Of a stretch of 38,191 bases of DNA, positions 16,311-24,687 are shown one piece after another. The position numbers and the translations under genes were made by a program. The stretch lies in contig CAYVOV010000029.1 of the NCBI GenBank assembly GCA_964453525.1, positions 1-38,191 of the forward strand, given 5' to 3'. The DNA comes from CAYVOV01 sp964453525 (lineage in GTDB: Bacteria > Chloroflexota > Dehalococcoidia > Dehalococcoidales > UBA2162). Position 1 is the first letter of the stretch, and every line of letters begins with the position of its first letter. Under the pieces are notes generated by a model. The model searched no databases and was not told where the DNA came from. It worked only from the letters and a program-made list of their open reading frames with translations.

Positions 16311-16345
16311 AGGACTTGAACCTCTGCCCCCCTCCTGTGTGTAAA
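16298..16345 (-). tRNA. tRNA-Val(TAC) 3' half (attachment-site remnant)
   Basis: Read on the minus strand, the anticodon loop TTTACAC (anticodon at 16341-16343) is followed by ACAGG. A G-rich variable region comes next, 8 nt rather than the usual 5. The T-arm is perfect, AGAGG-TTCAAGT-CCTCT. The acceptor 3' strand is ACCGCCC, then A and CCA at 16298. No matching 5' half (GGGCGGT, D-arm) lies upstream. It is therefore a partial tRNA like the tRNA-Lys halves, not a working gene. It overlaps the 3' end of the serine recombinase on the opposite strand. Confidence 0.65.
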
Positions 16346-16540
16346 GTAGTTTTTTCAAAAGGCGCGAACCCCTTGCCCCCTTTCTGGCATGAATCATGCT
16401 TTACATATATCATACGGATCAATAGTTAATTGTGAAGAGTAAAACAAGGCTAGGTAAAATTATCACCTACAGATACGGACGATATAACCTTTGATACAGG
16501 ATTTCATTTTAACTAAAACTATATGTCCTGTTTTTTAATA
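16346..16540. other. Intergenic region
   Basis: No gene or clear structure is seen between the tRNA-Val remnant and the IS3 OrfA relic. Confidence 0.35.
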
Positions 16541-16753
16541 AAAGCTGGTCCTGATTTGAACATTCCAAGCTTCAGTGCAACAAAACACTCATCCTTACCT
16601 CGGTAATTCCCATGTCGGCAGACTTCTTCTCCACCGGTAACATGTCTGCTCGGCAATGCCAATATTGTGGTAAATCTCTGAAACAGGTGTCCCCGATTCA
16701 ACCTGCCTCATGGCAAAAGCTACCTGCTCCGCCGTGTACCTCGAGCTTTTCAT
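16541..16753 (-). pseudogene. IS3-type transposase OrfA relic
   Basis: An ATG at 16753 with AAAGGAGGG upstream starts MKSSRYTAEQVAFAMRQVES, then GTPVSEIYHNIGIAEQTCYRWRR, the helix-turn-helix of IS407/IS3-like OrfA. The frame then breaks. The expected continuation (KKSADMGITEV) appears in another frame and soon stops. There is no OrfB. It belongs to a different IS3 subgroup from the element at 489-1388, judging by the OrfA sequence. Confidence 0.72.
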
Positions 16754-16908
16754 GGAATAACTCCCTCCTTTCTGCATTACTGTATGCGCCTCCTTCTCTT
16801 TGTCGTAAATTTGTAATTTAATTGGTGTCTACTTGCCATATATTTGGTTGGATTTTATCCTTTCTGCGCCCTGATTAAATTTCCAAAGTTATCCGTTTTG
16901 TATCGGAA

Positions 16909-16949
16909 GATATCCAAAGGTATCACGTTTGATGATACCTTTGGATATC
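16909..16949. repeat. Perfect 17-bp inverted repeat
   Basis: The left arm GATATCCAAAGGTATCA (16909-16925) and its exact complement (16933-16949) flank a 7-nt loop. It lies 50 bp upstream of the transglutaminase-like gene and is followed by an AT-rich stretch. It may be an operator, an extended hairpin in the mRNA leader, or the end of a small mobile repeat. Confidence 0.75.
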
Positions 16950-16999
16950 ATAAAATATACTATAGTATTAACGCCGATAATTCTTTTTAGGTATAGGCA

Positions 17000-17845
17000 A
17001 TGCTGGCTATCTCTATTAATGTAGAATCAGTAATAGCTGAAAGCTTGAGTCCATTTGACGTGAAAAAGGTAAGTAGTTATTTGTCAGCATTTGTCTCGCT
17101 ACTTTTTATTGGATTAGTTGCGACGTGGTTATACTTTTCCATCCATTTAGATGATGCAATAGTTGAGCTTCAAAGCGTAACTGATACAGTTGATTCATTT
17201 GAAAAGAGTGACAAGGCATTGGAAATCAATGAAGAACCTGAAGATGGATATTCACAAAAGGTATACAGGACTGGTATTGTTGAAAATAACTTACCTGTTT
17301 CAGAAGTTAGAATCTCTCCACAAACTGTACTAGAAGGGATTCTGGAAGAACAGCAAAGTTATAACGGTACGGGTATAAAAATCGAGAGTGGCGTTATTCC
17401 TCCATATAGAGCTAATCTTCGTCCCCGATTCAATCTGAAGAATAATCCTGGTGCAACTGATGTACCCTGGTCAGAATTAATTAGCTTTTTATTGGAAGAC
17501 AAGACTGATAGAAACCCGTATATTACTGATGACTACACCTGTGGAGAATTTGCTGAGGATCTGCATAATAACGCGGAAATGAATGGAATTAGGGCTGCAT
17601 GGGCTGTAATTCAATGGGAAGATGGTTCGCCTCCACACGCTATCAATGCTTTTATGACAACCGATAAGGGCCTGGTTTATATTGATGTAAGTGGCGTAAA
17701 AGAAGGAATAGCCAGACCTCAAAATACAGATAGTTTTGTAAAATTAACCGTTGGTGAAGCTCCGTATACATACCTTTTATTTCCTGATGATTATACCGCA
17801 GTACAGAGGACTAAGGTAGTAAAGTCGGTAGAAATCTATTGGTAG
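17000..17845 (+). CDS. Membrane-anchored transglutaminase-like protein
   Basis: A 281-aa protein with one N-terminal membrane segment (about residues 26-47, LSAFVSLLFIGLVATWLYFS) and a large domain expected outside the cell. The catalytic triad of the transglutaminase/papain-like fold is visible: Cys181 in YTCGEFAEDLHNNAEMNGIR, His213 in PPHAINAF and Asp229 in LVYIDVSG. Family members are usually proteases or peptide-bond hydrolases acting on proteins at the surface. It is next to, and convergent with, the surface-protein operon ending at 17956, so it may process or link those proteins (inference). The start is the first ATG; the ribosome site is weak. Confidence 0.75.
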   Translation: MLAISINVESVIAESLSPFDVKKVSSYLSAFVSLLFIGLVATWLYFSIHLDDAIVELQSVTDTVDSFEKSDKALEINEEPEDGYSQKVYRTGIVENNLPVSEVRISPQTVLEGILEEQQSYNGTGIKIESGVIPPYRANLRPRFNLKNNPGATDVPWSELISFLLEDKTDRNPYITDDYTCGEFAEDLHNNAEMNGIRAAWAVIQWEDGSPPHAINAFMTTDKGLVYIDVSGVKEGIARPQNTDSFVKLTVGEAPYTYLLFPDDYTAVQRTKVVKSVEIYW

Positions 17846-17955
17846 AATCCCCTTTATCCGAAATTTTTCAACTTTTGAAGCATGGATAAATCTTACCCGT
17901 CCGATTTTCCTCAAATACTTGATTCTAGACGTGCTTTATTTTTAATGACAGTTGG

Positions 17956-19758
17956 TTATTCGTGATTAATGACATTAGTATCATTAACAGCTACGAGCTT
18001 TTTGCGAATCATGAACACATATATTAAGTAAAATCCGATTATGACAACGGTAGCCCCAATACTTGTAACGTTAATCAAGTTGGATTTTACCTTTTGCAAG
18101 AAGGCATTATCTTGGTCATTGGTAACAATAACAGTGCTTTGGCCGGTTGTAACAGTGAACGTGCCTGACAAACCATTTACATCGATCGAGTAATCTCTAA
18201 CTTCCTCTTGAGTCAAGAAAAAGATTACTTCGTCTGTTGTCCTGCCAGCTAGGTTTATTATCTTCCTGGAGGCGATTGCTCCATCAACTCTTAATATTAA
18301 CTCACAGGCGCCGGAAATATCGCCGGCGTTTTGAATCCAGACACTTATGGTCACTTTTTCGCCAGGTTTTACTTTTTCAGGAGATATCATCAATTTGCTT
18401 AAATTGAAGGTAGCAGGCGTCTGCATTTGTGGTGTTGGAGTGGGCGCAGGTGAGGTTTCCTGCTGAGGTGTATAGATGGGTGGTGGCGTTTCTGAAGCTG
18501 GGACCATTAGCGGAGTTGTATTTGGAGCCAGGATGGCAAACTCGGTGAAGTGAGTTATCTCTGCGGATACCATCTTCGTCGCCATATCAACAATGCTCTC
18601 AAAGGCAGACCAGTTCTCACCGGTCCAGTAAGCGATATACATCTCTCTTTCTGAGATATTCTCAGAAAGTAACGCCGGGTCATAGCACATTCTCAGGGTT
18701 ATCGCCGGTTCGAATGTGGCTCCTTCAGGAAGGATGTCATATACTTTACCGATGATTTCACTGCCTTCAGGGGCCGGTGGAGGTGATTGGACTTCCAGTA
18801 TTCTTATCAGGCTGAGGGGTTGCCAATCATCCAGGCCCTTTACGCCTTTACTGATATCAAGGAAACACATATAGTCTTCTGATTTGGCAGTAATGTCGTA
18901 AAGAAATACGCCGAAATAGTCCACAATGTCGGAGACCTTTGTCCAACCGGCCGGCCCACTGCCACCGCCACCGCCGCCACCTCCACCTCCACCACCACCT
19001 CCGCCTCCGCCAGCTGATTGTGTGACGAACCCATATTCAGGAGAAACCGTGATATAATCAGTTCCGTTTATGGTAGCCATTGCTTTTATCCGGTAGTAAT
19101 AGGTGGAAATCGCCGCGAGCTCACTTAAGTTCTGGCTATGGCTCAGGACAAGTTCACTATCTAAAGCTGTTTTTCCGGCATAATCTACCGTGCTCTCGCG
19201 CTGGACCGTATCATAAAATACCTGCGAAGTGGCGGGATGATTTGTTGTCCAAGAAATGGTAGCAGATGAAGGAGTAATGTTGGTGACAGTAATATTCGAT
19301 ATGTTCAGACCGGGTAATGTATTAAAAGTATATTCACTGGAAACAGTGATATAATCGATACCGCCAACAGTCGCTGTGGATTTCAGCCGGAAGTAATAGG
19401 TAACGTCCGCCTGGAGCCCCGATAAGCTCTGGCTGTGGGCTGAGACAAGTGCCTCATCAAAGTTGGTACTGTTAGCGTAATCTGCGATATTATTATGCTG
19501 GACTGTGTCGTAAAATACCTGTGAGGTGGCAGGGCTGTCTGTATTCCAGGAAACCACAGCACTATAAGAGGTGATATTTGAAGTAGTTACATCGGAAATG
19601 GCAATCCCGCTTACAGAAAAACTGCCCGTAACAGTTCCTTCAGCGCGAGCATTAGTCACGTTGAGAAAAAGTGTCAATAGCAGAACAGCAAAGCTGGTAA
19701 TATAATAGTAAAGATGGCAAGCTTTGTTTTTGTTTTTCACGCACGCCTTCTTCTCCAT
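17956..19758 (-). CDS. Surface protein: two fibronectin III domains, poly-Gly linker, CARDB-like domain, membrane anchor
   Basis: A 600-aa exported protein. A signal sequence ends near NARAEG (about 40). Two fibronectin-type III-like repeats follow, each with an ATSQVFYDTVQ segment and a YYFRLKS/YYYRIKA strand. A run of 17 Gly (about 250-266) separates them from a beta-rich region (to about 410). Next come a Pro/Thr linker and a CARDB-like domain (LMISPEKVKPGEKVTISVWI to DVNGLSGTFTV). A C-terminal membrane helix with a basic stop, IRKK, ends the protein. It overlaps the upstream gene by 22 nt and closes a three-gene operon. The FN3 and CARDB parts resemble those of the cohesin protein at 27947. 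The role is structural or adhesive (inference). Confidence 0.8.
   Translation of the reverse strand: MEKKACVKNKNKACHLYYYITSFAVLLLTLFLNVTNARAEGTVTGSFSVSGIAISDVTTSNITSYSAVVSWNTDSPATSQVFYDTVQHNNIADYANSTNFDEALVSAHSQSLSGLQADVTYYFRLKSTATVGGIDYITVSSEYTFNTLPGLNISNITVTNITPSSATISWTTNHPATSQVFYDTVQRESTVDYAGKTALDSELVLSHSQNLSELAAISTYYYRIKAMATINGTDYITVSPEYGFVTQSAGGGGGGGGGGGGGGGGGSGPAGWTKVSDIVDYFGVFLYDITAKSEDYMCFLDISKGVKGLDDWQPLSLIRILEVQSPPPAPEGSEIIGKVYDILPEGATFEPAITLRMCYDPALLSENISEREMYIAYWTGENWSAFESIVDMATKMVSAEITHFTEFAILAPNTTPLMVPASETPPPIYTPQQETSPAPTPTPQMQTPATFNLSKLMISPEKVKPGEKVTISVWIQNAGDISGACELILRVDGAIASRKIINLAGRTTDEVIFFLTQEEVRDYSIDVNGLSGTFTVTTGQSTVIVTNDQDNAFLQKVKSNLINVTSIGATVVIIGFYLIYVFMIRKKLVAVNDTNVINHE
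18961..19011. repeat. Triplet microsatellite encoding poly-Gly
   Basis: Seventeen consecutive Gly codons, mostly GGT/GGC/GGA on the minus strand. All are whole codons, so length changes by slippage would stay in frame and only change the linker length. Confidence 0.8.
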
Positions 19759-20879
19759 ACTAAAGCACCTACCCCGAGTATAAGCAAAGCTCCTGCTATT
19801 GTACTACCGATGACAAGCGGGCTCGTGCCTTTCCTTGGAATCGGACTCCCACTCACATCTAAAAATTCCTCAAGGGTAGTAGCATAAGGCTTGCCATTTA
19901 GCATCAGGCTAAGCCTAAAACCATAGGTTCCATCAATCCAGCCAGCGGAAGGGATGTAGTTATAATTCAATCCTACTCTACCCATATCCAATGGCTTTAG
20001 ATCAGCTAGAGAGATTTCATCTTGTTTGACTCCATCACGGCTTACCTCAAGAGTAACCGTGGCTTCAGCTACTGGTTCAAACAGATTTCTCACCGTATAA
20101 ACTATATGGGTAAAGCCAAGGCTGCCCGTATCTTGGTAGTAGTTGGGTACAATTGTAAAACTCTCGAAATAGACAGTTGCGGCGGAGAGCGTGATATCTT
20201 TGTATTCACCGGCAGCAACTGAGAAGACTTCCTCAGCTTTCTTTTCGCCTCCAACATAAGCTACAGCGACGAAATTCCCCGGTGCTACCTCTTGCTTCAG
20301 TGTTCCGGTTTCGCTGTAGGCTATCTCGAAATTCTTGCCATCTATCACACGATATAACCTCACAACTGATATCAGTGGCTGTCCATCTGGAGTTAATAAC
20401 CGTACCTCGACTGAAGCGGATTCTCCCAGAACGGTTAAACTAGCTGTCTGACTGGCAGCCCCGGCAATCTGGATACCTGTAGCACCTTTTATATACGATT
20501 CAGCTGTGACTACGATTTCATATTCTGCGGGAGCAGCATCCTGACTGACTTCAACTCCAATAAATATCTGCTGCTGACTCTTCGCTGGCAGGGTAAAGTC
20601 CTGGTGGGACAGGGTAATATTGACGCCCAGTGGAGTCTTAGCGGTCATCCTGACGTTAAACTCTTTGTCGCTCTGGTTAAAGACGACGACATAGATATCA
20701 GGACCGCTAGCCGAGGCGCCCTGAGGTATCTCAAAATTCTGGCGGTAGAAATTACCCGAAAGGGCGAGCCCTCCTTCCGCCCACGCTGGTGATACCACAA
20801 TCAGGTTTGCGAGACCTATAATGACCGTAATGGGGGCAAGCCATCTTACCCCCATTTTGAGGTAATGCCTTAAGCTCAA
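19737..20879 (-). CDS. Exported membrane-anchored beta-domain surface protein
   Basis: A 380-aa protein. A signal peptide ends near SPAWAEGG (about 36). Beta-sandwich domains follow: a COG1470/NEW3-like segment, LPAKSQQQIFIGVEVSQDAA, at about 95-115. A C-terminal membrane helix (about 355-374) ends in WRRRRA. The last extracellular segment (PNYYQDTG, then YIPSAGWIDGTYGFRLSL) matches the membrane-proximal domain of the protein at 27947, which suggests a shared stalk module. It lies 19 nt after the gene at 20899 and overlaps the next gene by 22 nt. No catalytic motif is seen; a structural role is likely. Confidence 0.78.
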   Translation of the reverse strand: MSLRHYLKMGVRWLAPITVIIGLANLIVVSPAWAEGGLALSGNFYRQNFEIPQGASASGPDIYVVVFNQSDKEFNVRMTAKTPLGVNITLSHQDFTLPAKSQQQIFIGVEVSQDAAPAEYEIVVTAESYIKGATGIQIAGAASQTASLTVLGESASVEVRLLTPDGQPLISVVRLYRVIDGKNFEIAYSETGTLKQEVAPGNFVAVAYVGGEKKAEEVFSVAAGEYKDITLSAATVYFESFTIVPNYYQDTGSLGFTHIVYTVRNLFEPVAEATVTLEVSRDGVKQDEISLADLKPLDMGRVGLNYNYIPSAGWIDGTYGFRLSLMLNGKPYATTLEEFLDVSGSPIPRKGTSPLVIGSTIAGALLILGVGALVWRRRRA

Positions 20880-20898
20880 ATTAGCTCTCCGTTTGCTG

Positions 20899-21894
20899 CT
20901 ACTTTGATATGGTATAGGTTATGGTTCCCGAGAAAGAACCACCGGCGAACGCTGACGCTAGTTTGAGCCATAGACCATTGGTAGCGTCGGTTGATCCCGA
21001 TTCGCCTGTTATTGTTCCAGAACCGATCGTGGCACCAGCTGTGGTAACTAGCACAGCGGATGATAAAGTACCGGTGTCATCCGCCTTCAGGGCAAATTCG
21101 TTTGGATTACTGCAGGAGCCGGCTTCGTCCAGTATTGCCGTGGTACTCCAGTTTGCCGTAGTGCTTACTTTTTTATTGTATGTACCATTGGCTATGTAGG
21201 TGATACTGCCCACATTCTCTTCTGAAGGATCACCTTCAATAAAATCCATTCCTGAAGCTACCGTTCCCCAGTCTACGCTTCCACTTGCCACGACTATCTC
21301 TGAATAAAAGTTCATGTCGTTGGTACCGGTATCTGCGTCATAGGCGAATGTAGTATTGGGGTCATCATCTAATACTTTAGCTGCTATTTGCCAGTTAGCA
21401 GAACCTGTCGTCTCGGTAGCAATCTTGCCTACAGTGAATTTAAACTCGAAGTCTCCAGGTAAACTTGAAGGTGCCGAAGAGCTACCCTCTGCCCAGCTAC
21501 TGCCGCTCTCTTCAGTGAAAGCAAACGATCCGCTGGACTCTGTCCAGGTGTAAATGATGGCGGTTGTTGCATTACCGGCTGTTATTGCATCGAATTCTCC
21601 TGATGTTGGCGTGCCGCCGTCGGCGTCATACCACACCTTAAGAGTTACTGTATTAAGATTAGCCAGTCCATCCGCGTCAGTTACGTTTACTTTTACATCG
21701 TATGCTGTCCCGGGTGTCATGTCAGTAACCTCTGACGAGCCGTCTGAGTTGTAGAGTGTGACTGTGACAATTGGAGCGTTTTGGCTAGTTAGGAACTGCC
21801 CGCTGACGGTGTCTGTCGCAGCAAGAACCCCTGACGGTGTCAACATTACCATCGTGAGCACAGATACAACTACAATAGAAAGGATTTTTCTCAT
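20899..21894 (-). CDS. Secreted beta-rich surface protein, first gene of the operon
   Basis: A 331-aa protein. The ATG at 21894 is chosen because AAGGAGGAACAAAAA lies just upstream. The signal peptide MRKILSIVVVSVLTMVMLTP ends near LAATDT. The mature part is acidic and rich in Ser, Thr, Gly and Asp, with a PKD/cadherin-like start (PIVTVTLYNSDGSSEVTDMT, then VTDADGLANLNTVTLKVWYD). It ends in strands SFSGTITYTISK, similar to WxL-type C-termini. It has no membrane anchor, so it is secreted or bound to the anchored partners. It heads the operon downstream of palindromic iterons; the high-copy style suggests a major surface component (inference). Confidence 0.75.
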   Translation of the reverse strand: MRKILSIVVVSVLTMVMLTPSGVLAATDTVSGQFLTSQNAPIVTVTLYNSDGSSEVTDMTPGTAYDVKVNVTDADGLANLNTVTLKVWYDADGGTPTSGEFDAITAGNATTAIIYTWTESSGSFAFTEESGSSWAEGSSSAPSSLPGDFEFKFTVGKIATETTGSANWQIAAKVLDDDPNTTFAYDADTGTNDMNFYSEIVVASGSVDWGTVASGMDFIEGDPSEENVGSITYIANGTYNKKVSTTANWSTTAILDEAGSCSNPNEFALKADDTGTLSSAVLVTTAGATIGSGTITGESGSTDATNGLWLKLASAFAGGSFSGTITYTISK

Positions 21895-21922
21895 TTTTTG
21901 TTCCTCCTTCAATGTTATAGGT

Positions 21923-21936
21923 TATAGCGTGCTATA
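21923..21936. promoter_or_regulatory. Small palindrome in the surface-operon leader
   Basis: TATAGC-GT-GCTATA, a perfect inverted repeat 29 bp upstream of the start codon. TTGCAC and TATAGC spaced by about 18 nt on the minus strand may form the promoter, with the palindrome near its -10. Confidence 0.4.
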
Positions 21937-21960
21937 TGATTTCTAATTTGATTTGTGCAA

Positions 21961-22024
21961 TGTAATGATAATTACAATTTAACGTAATGATAATTACAAT
22001 TTGGTGTAATAATAACTACAATTT
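21961..22024. promoter_or_regulatory. Three 22-bp palindromic iterons upstream of the surface operon
   Basis: Three copies starting at 21962, 21984 and 22006, exactly 22 bp apart. The core is GTAATGATAATTACAATTT; the third copy has changes. Each core is itself an inverted repeat (GTAAT-N4-ATTAC). A 22-bp period is two helical turns, so bound dimers would sit on one face of the DNA. They lie about 70-130 bp upstream of the start of the secreted-protein gene. Confidence 0.75.
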
Positions 22025-22165
22025 AATGATGGCAAATTAACCAGGCAAATGAAATGCACTAAAGGATAATTCTAGGAGTCCCAAACGTATTATATATGTG
22101 ATATGAATGTACTGCCTTCTAATAATGTATTGGGGTATAACATTTAGATAGACTCAGAACTTATA

Positions 22166-22197
22166 CCGGTAAACAATCATTTGTTTACCGGTTGTCT
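22166..22197 (+). terminator. Hairpin, possible terminator
   Basis: A perfect 11-bp inverted repeat, CCGGTAAACAA with loop TCAT, followed on the plus strand by a T-rich stretch (TTGTCTTTTATTT). No plus-strand gene precedes it, so its transcript is unclear. Confidence 0.55.
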
Positions 22198-22306
22198 TTT
22201 ATTTGATAATTTATGGGTGCTAATCCAAACGAGAAACATTATTGGATTACAGGAGTACGGTTTGCTCTTTTTTTATCTTTTCAAATGTTACCGAAGCGAA
22301 AATTTA

Positions 22307-22346
22307 GACCGCCTGCTTTGGTAAAATCGCATCGAAGCAGGCGGTC
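22307..22346 (-). terminator. Intrinsic terminator of the sigma/lipoprotein genes
   Basis: A perfect 12-bp stem, GACCGCCTGCTT and its complement (22335-22346), with a 16-nt loop. It lies 43 nt after the stop of the lipoprotein gene on the minus strand and is followed there by TAAATTTT. It separates that gene from the surface operon. Confidence 0.75.
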
Positions 22347-22388
22347 ATTTTTCTGAGTTTAAATTAGAAAACAGCAGAAGTCACAGAA

Positions 22389-23534
22389 TCATTGGTCATT
22401 CACCATGAAGCCATTGGTTAATATCCCGGTGCCCTGAGGTGTAGTTACCGACACGTTACGGACACCCAGGATAGCGTCAATGTCAATGGTGATATTAGCG
22501 GAAATCACGGCATCCGTATCGATATGATAGTTGTCGATTGTTATGTTTGCCCCGAAGCTTACTGCTGTTGCCCCGGTGAAATTGGTACCGTTGATACTGA
22601 CGTTTTTCAGTGTTTCACCACGCACGCCGGAATCAGGTATGACCAGCGTCACTATCGGCTTCAGGGTTGTAACAGTAAAGCCGTCGTTTAGCACCCCTGT
22701 GCCCTTGGGTGTGGTCACTGATACATTCCTGGTGCCCAGGTTAGCATTTTCTGCAATAGTTATATTAGCTGTAACCTGAGTATCGGAATCAATAGTATAG
22801 CTGTTGATGGTTATGTTGGCTCCAAAACTGACTGCAGTAGCCCCTGTAAAATTAGCTCCCGTAATAATGACGTTTTCAAGTGTTTCACCCTGGTTTCCGG
22901 AATCTGGTTCCACCGAAGTTATGACAGGTTTATTTGGATTTGGTTTTTCCACCAGTAGTTTGATCACCGGCTTAAAGATATATTCACCTTTACCGGTGAC
23001 GGTTACGGATTTTTCTCCATTAAAGTCCAGTGTTATTTCTGTGGTGTTACCCTCTTCGACCTCGAAACCTCCAACCAGTTTTATCTTCTCACCGGGAACC
23101 TTTGCGAGATACTCGTCATCGCCGACTACAATGGTCACATTGTCTGTTTCCAGTCTAATTTGCGTGTACTTTCCTGCTTTAACTATCTGGCTGGCAAGGT
23201 ATTGCTGTATCCCTTCAATAGCTTTCAGATCAAATTTGCCGGGATTTTCAGCTACTGTTACCCATCCTTCATCAGCGTTATGAACCTCAAGAGTCTTGAT
23301 ATTCACCCAGATTGCATCCATTTGAGGGGGTGGAGGATCAGTTACAAATACTTTTAGCATACCCATTCCTGAAGGAAGCGCAGTTGTTTCTTTAGATTCA
23401 GATACGGGTGACTGAGTATCGGATGCGGGTGTCTGTTCGGATATTGAATTATCCTGATTTTGTAATGGGGTACACCCGGTTACTAGTGCAGTGACTAAAG
23501 TCAACACAACAAATAGTGTAAAAGCTACTTTCAT
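22389..23534 (-). CDS. DUF4382/IPT-domain lipoprotein
   Basis: A 381-aa lipoprotein. The signal sequence ends in the lipobox LVTGC (Cys21), followed by a Ser/Thr-rich spacer. A DUF4382 domain occupies about 58-192 (GMLKVFVTDPPPPQMDAIWV, then INIKTLEVHNADEGW-type strands). Two IPT/TIG Ig-like domains follow (about 198-288 and 290-378) with near-identical GTNFTGATAVSFGANITI segments. AAGGAGGGAAAAG precedes the ATG. It is downstream of an ECF sigma factor and an anti-sigma factor that also carries DUF4382. That suggests the lipoprotein is a target or part of the signalling set at the cell surface (inference). Confidence 0.83.
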   Translation of the reverse strand: MKVAFTLFVVLTLVTALVTGCTPLQNQDNSISEQTPASDTQSPVSESKETTALPSGMGMLKVFVTDPPPPQMDAIWVNIKTLEVHNADEGWVTVAENPGKFDLKAIEGIQQYLASQIVKAGKYTQIRLETDNVTIVVGDDEYLAKVPGEKIKLVGGFEVEEGNTTEITLDFNGEKSVTVTGKGEYIFKPVIKLLVEKPNPNKPVITSVEPDSGNQGETLENVIITGANFTGATAVSFGANITINSYTIDSDTQVTANITIAENANLGTRNVSVTTPKGTGVLNDGFTVTTLKPIVTLVIPDSGVRGETLKNVSINGTNFTGATAVSFGANITIDNYHIDTDAVISANITIDIDAILGVRNVSVTTPQGTGILTNGFMVNDQ

Positions 23535-23683
23535 TTCTTTTCCCTCCTTTTGTACTCATCTTTGTGTTGTCTAATATAGAAAACGTGAAAGTAGTGAAAA
23601 TGTCAGCTTTGAGGTCAGTATTACTTATTACTTGATGGTGCAAGTGGGGTAGATTGTTTATGATATAGGTACGCTTAGGGGCA

Positions 23684-24664
23684 TTATTTCTTGTCGTTTG
23701 GTGCTTCTTTTTTACCTTTTCCGTCAGGTTCGATTGGCTTCTGTTCGGCCCCACTTTGATTGACTTGCGGTTTTAGAATATACTTCTCTCCGGTCTGCGG
23801 GCTGCCTGTAGAGATTACCGTCAGGTCGTAGGTAAACGTGGTAAATTTATCAGCACTCACCTGAAAACGTTTTGATATGTGGAGCTTTTGACTTGGCAAC
23901 TTGATATTAATATCTTCACCTGTTTCTTTCAGGATTCCCAGGACCTTTTCAACTTCAATTGTAACGTTCTTGTACTCACCCTCTGGAACGTTACCTCTCC
24001 ATATTTCCTGCGTCTTATCTCCCTGAATGAGAGTCAAATCAACTTCTTCCTGTTCCGGCTTAAACTCAATTGACTGGTCTACATCATCACTCTTGAGTAA
24101 AGAAATTTCTGAAATTGTTATTACAACACTTTCGAAGTCGCCAATGGCATTTACATCATCGCTTAGCAGGAAAGCAAAGTTGCCTTCCGGGCTTGGTTGG
24201 AGAACAATTGCTGCCTGTTCTTTATCAGGCTGGAGATCAGGTGATACTACGTCTGTGTCAGGTTGAATATCGGCTGTCGTCTCATCAAAATCTGGTTCAT
24301 TAATAGGTCCGGTGGGGAAAAGTGTTGGCCTCATTATGAAATAAACGACTATTACCAGCAAAATGACTGCAATTGCTGGAGCCCACACCCTCGCCCGTCC
24401 GGTAAACCAGTTGAGCCATCTCTGTCTTTCCTCCCTCTTCCGTACAATGACGTCCAGAGCCAGATTGAGTCGTTCCTTTGCCGCTCGCTTATTGTCCGGA
24501 GAAGGTGTGAAAGAGTAAACTTCTTTAGAGCTCAGTACCGTATTGAGTAATGGTCTGAGTTGCTCAGAATAATCAGGGTAATCGGTAAGAATTGTATCGA
24601 CATCTTCACCTTGATTTATTCTCTCTACACATTCATCCAGTATTCTGTCAAAATTCTCAGACAT
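23684..24664 (-). CDS. Anti-sigma factor with periplasm-side DUF4382-like domain
   Basis: This 326-aa protein starts FDRILDECVERINQGEDVDT and ILTDYPDYSEQLRPLLNTVL, the cytoplasmic helical segment common in Chloroflexota anti-sigma proteins. One membrane helix follows (about 94-112). The outer part (about 155-310) has DUF4382-type strands (FESVVITISEISLLKSDDVD, WRGNVPEGEYKNVTIEVEKV). It lies 23 nt after the ECF sigma gene, so it probably holds that sigma factor inactive until an outside signal arrives. The C-terminus is a charged tail, KKEAPNDKK. The signal is unknown. Confidence 0.8.
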   Translation of the reverse strand: MSENFDRILDECVERINQGEDVDTILTDYPDYSEQLRPLLNTVLSSKEVYSFTPSPDNKRAAKERLNLALDVIVRKREERQRWLNWFTGRARVWAPAIAVILLVIVVYFIMRPTLFPTGPINEPDFDETTADIQPDTDVVSPDLQPDKEQAAIVLQPSPEGNFAFLLSDDVNAIGDFESVVITISEISLLKSDDVDQSIEFKPEQEEVDLTLIQGDKTQEIWRGNVPEGEYKNVTIEVEKVLGILKETGEDINIKLPSQKLHISKRFQVSADKFTTFTYDLTVISTGSPQTGEKYILKPQVNQSGAEQKPIEPDGKGKKEAPNDKK

Positions 24665-24687
24665 CGTAATTTGCTCTTCCTTAAACT

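Noticed and set aside
21961..22024. Possible CRISPR array
   Set aside because: The three repeats are directly adjacent with no spacers, and no cas gene is present; they behave as operator iterons.
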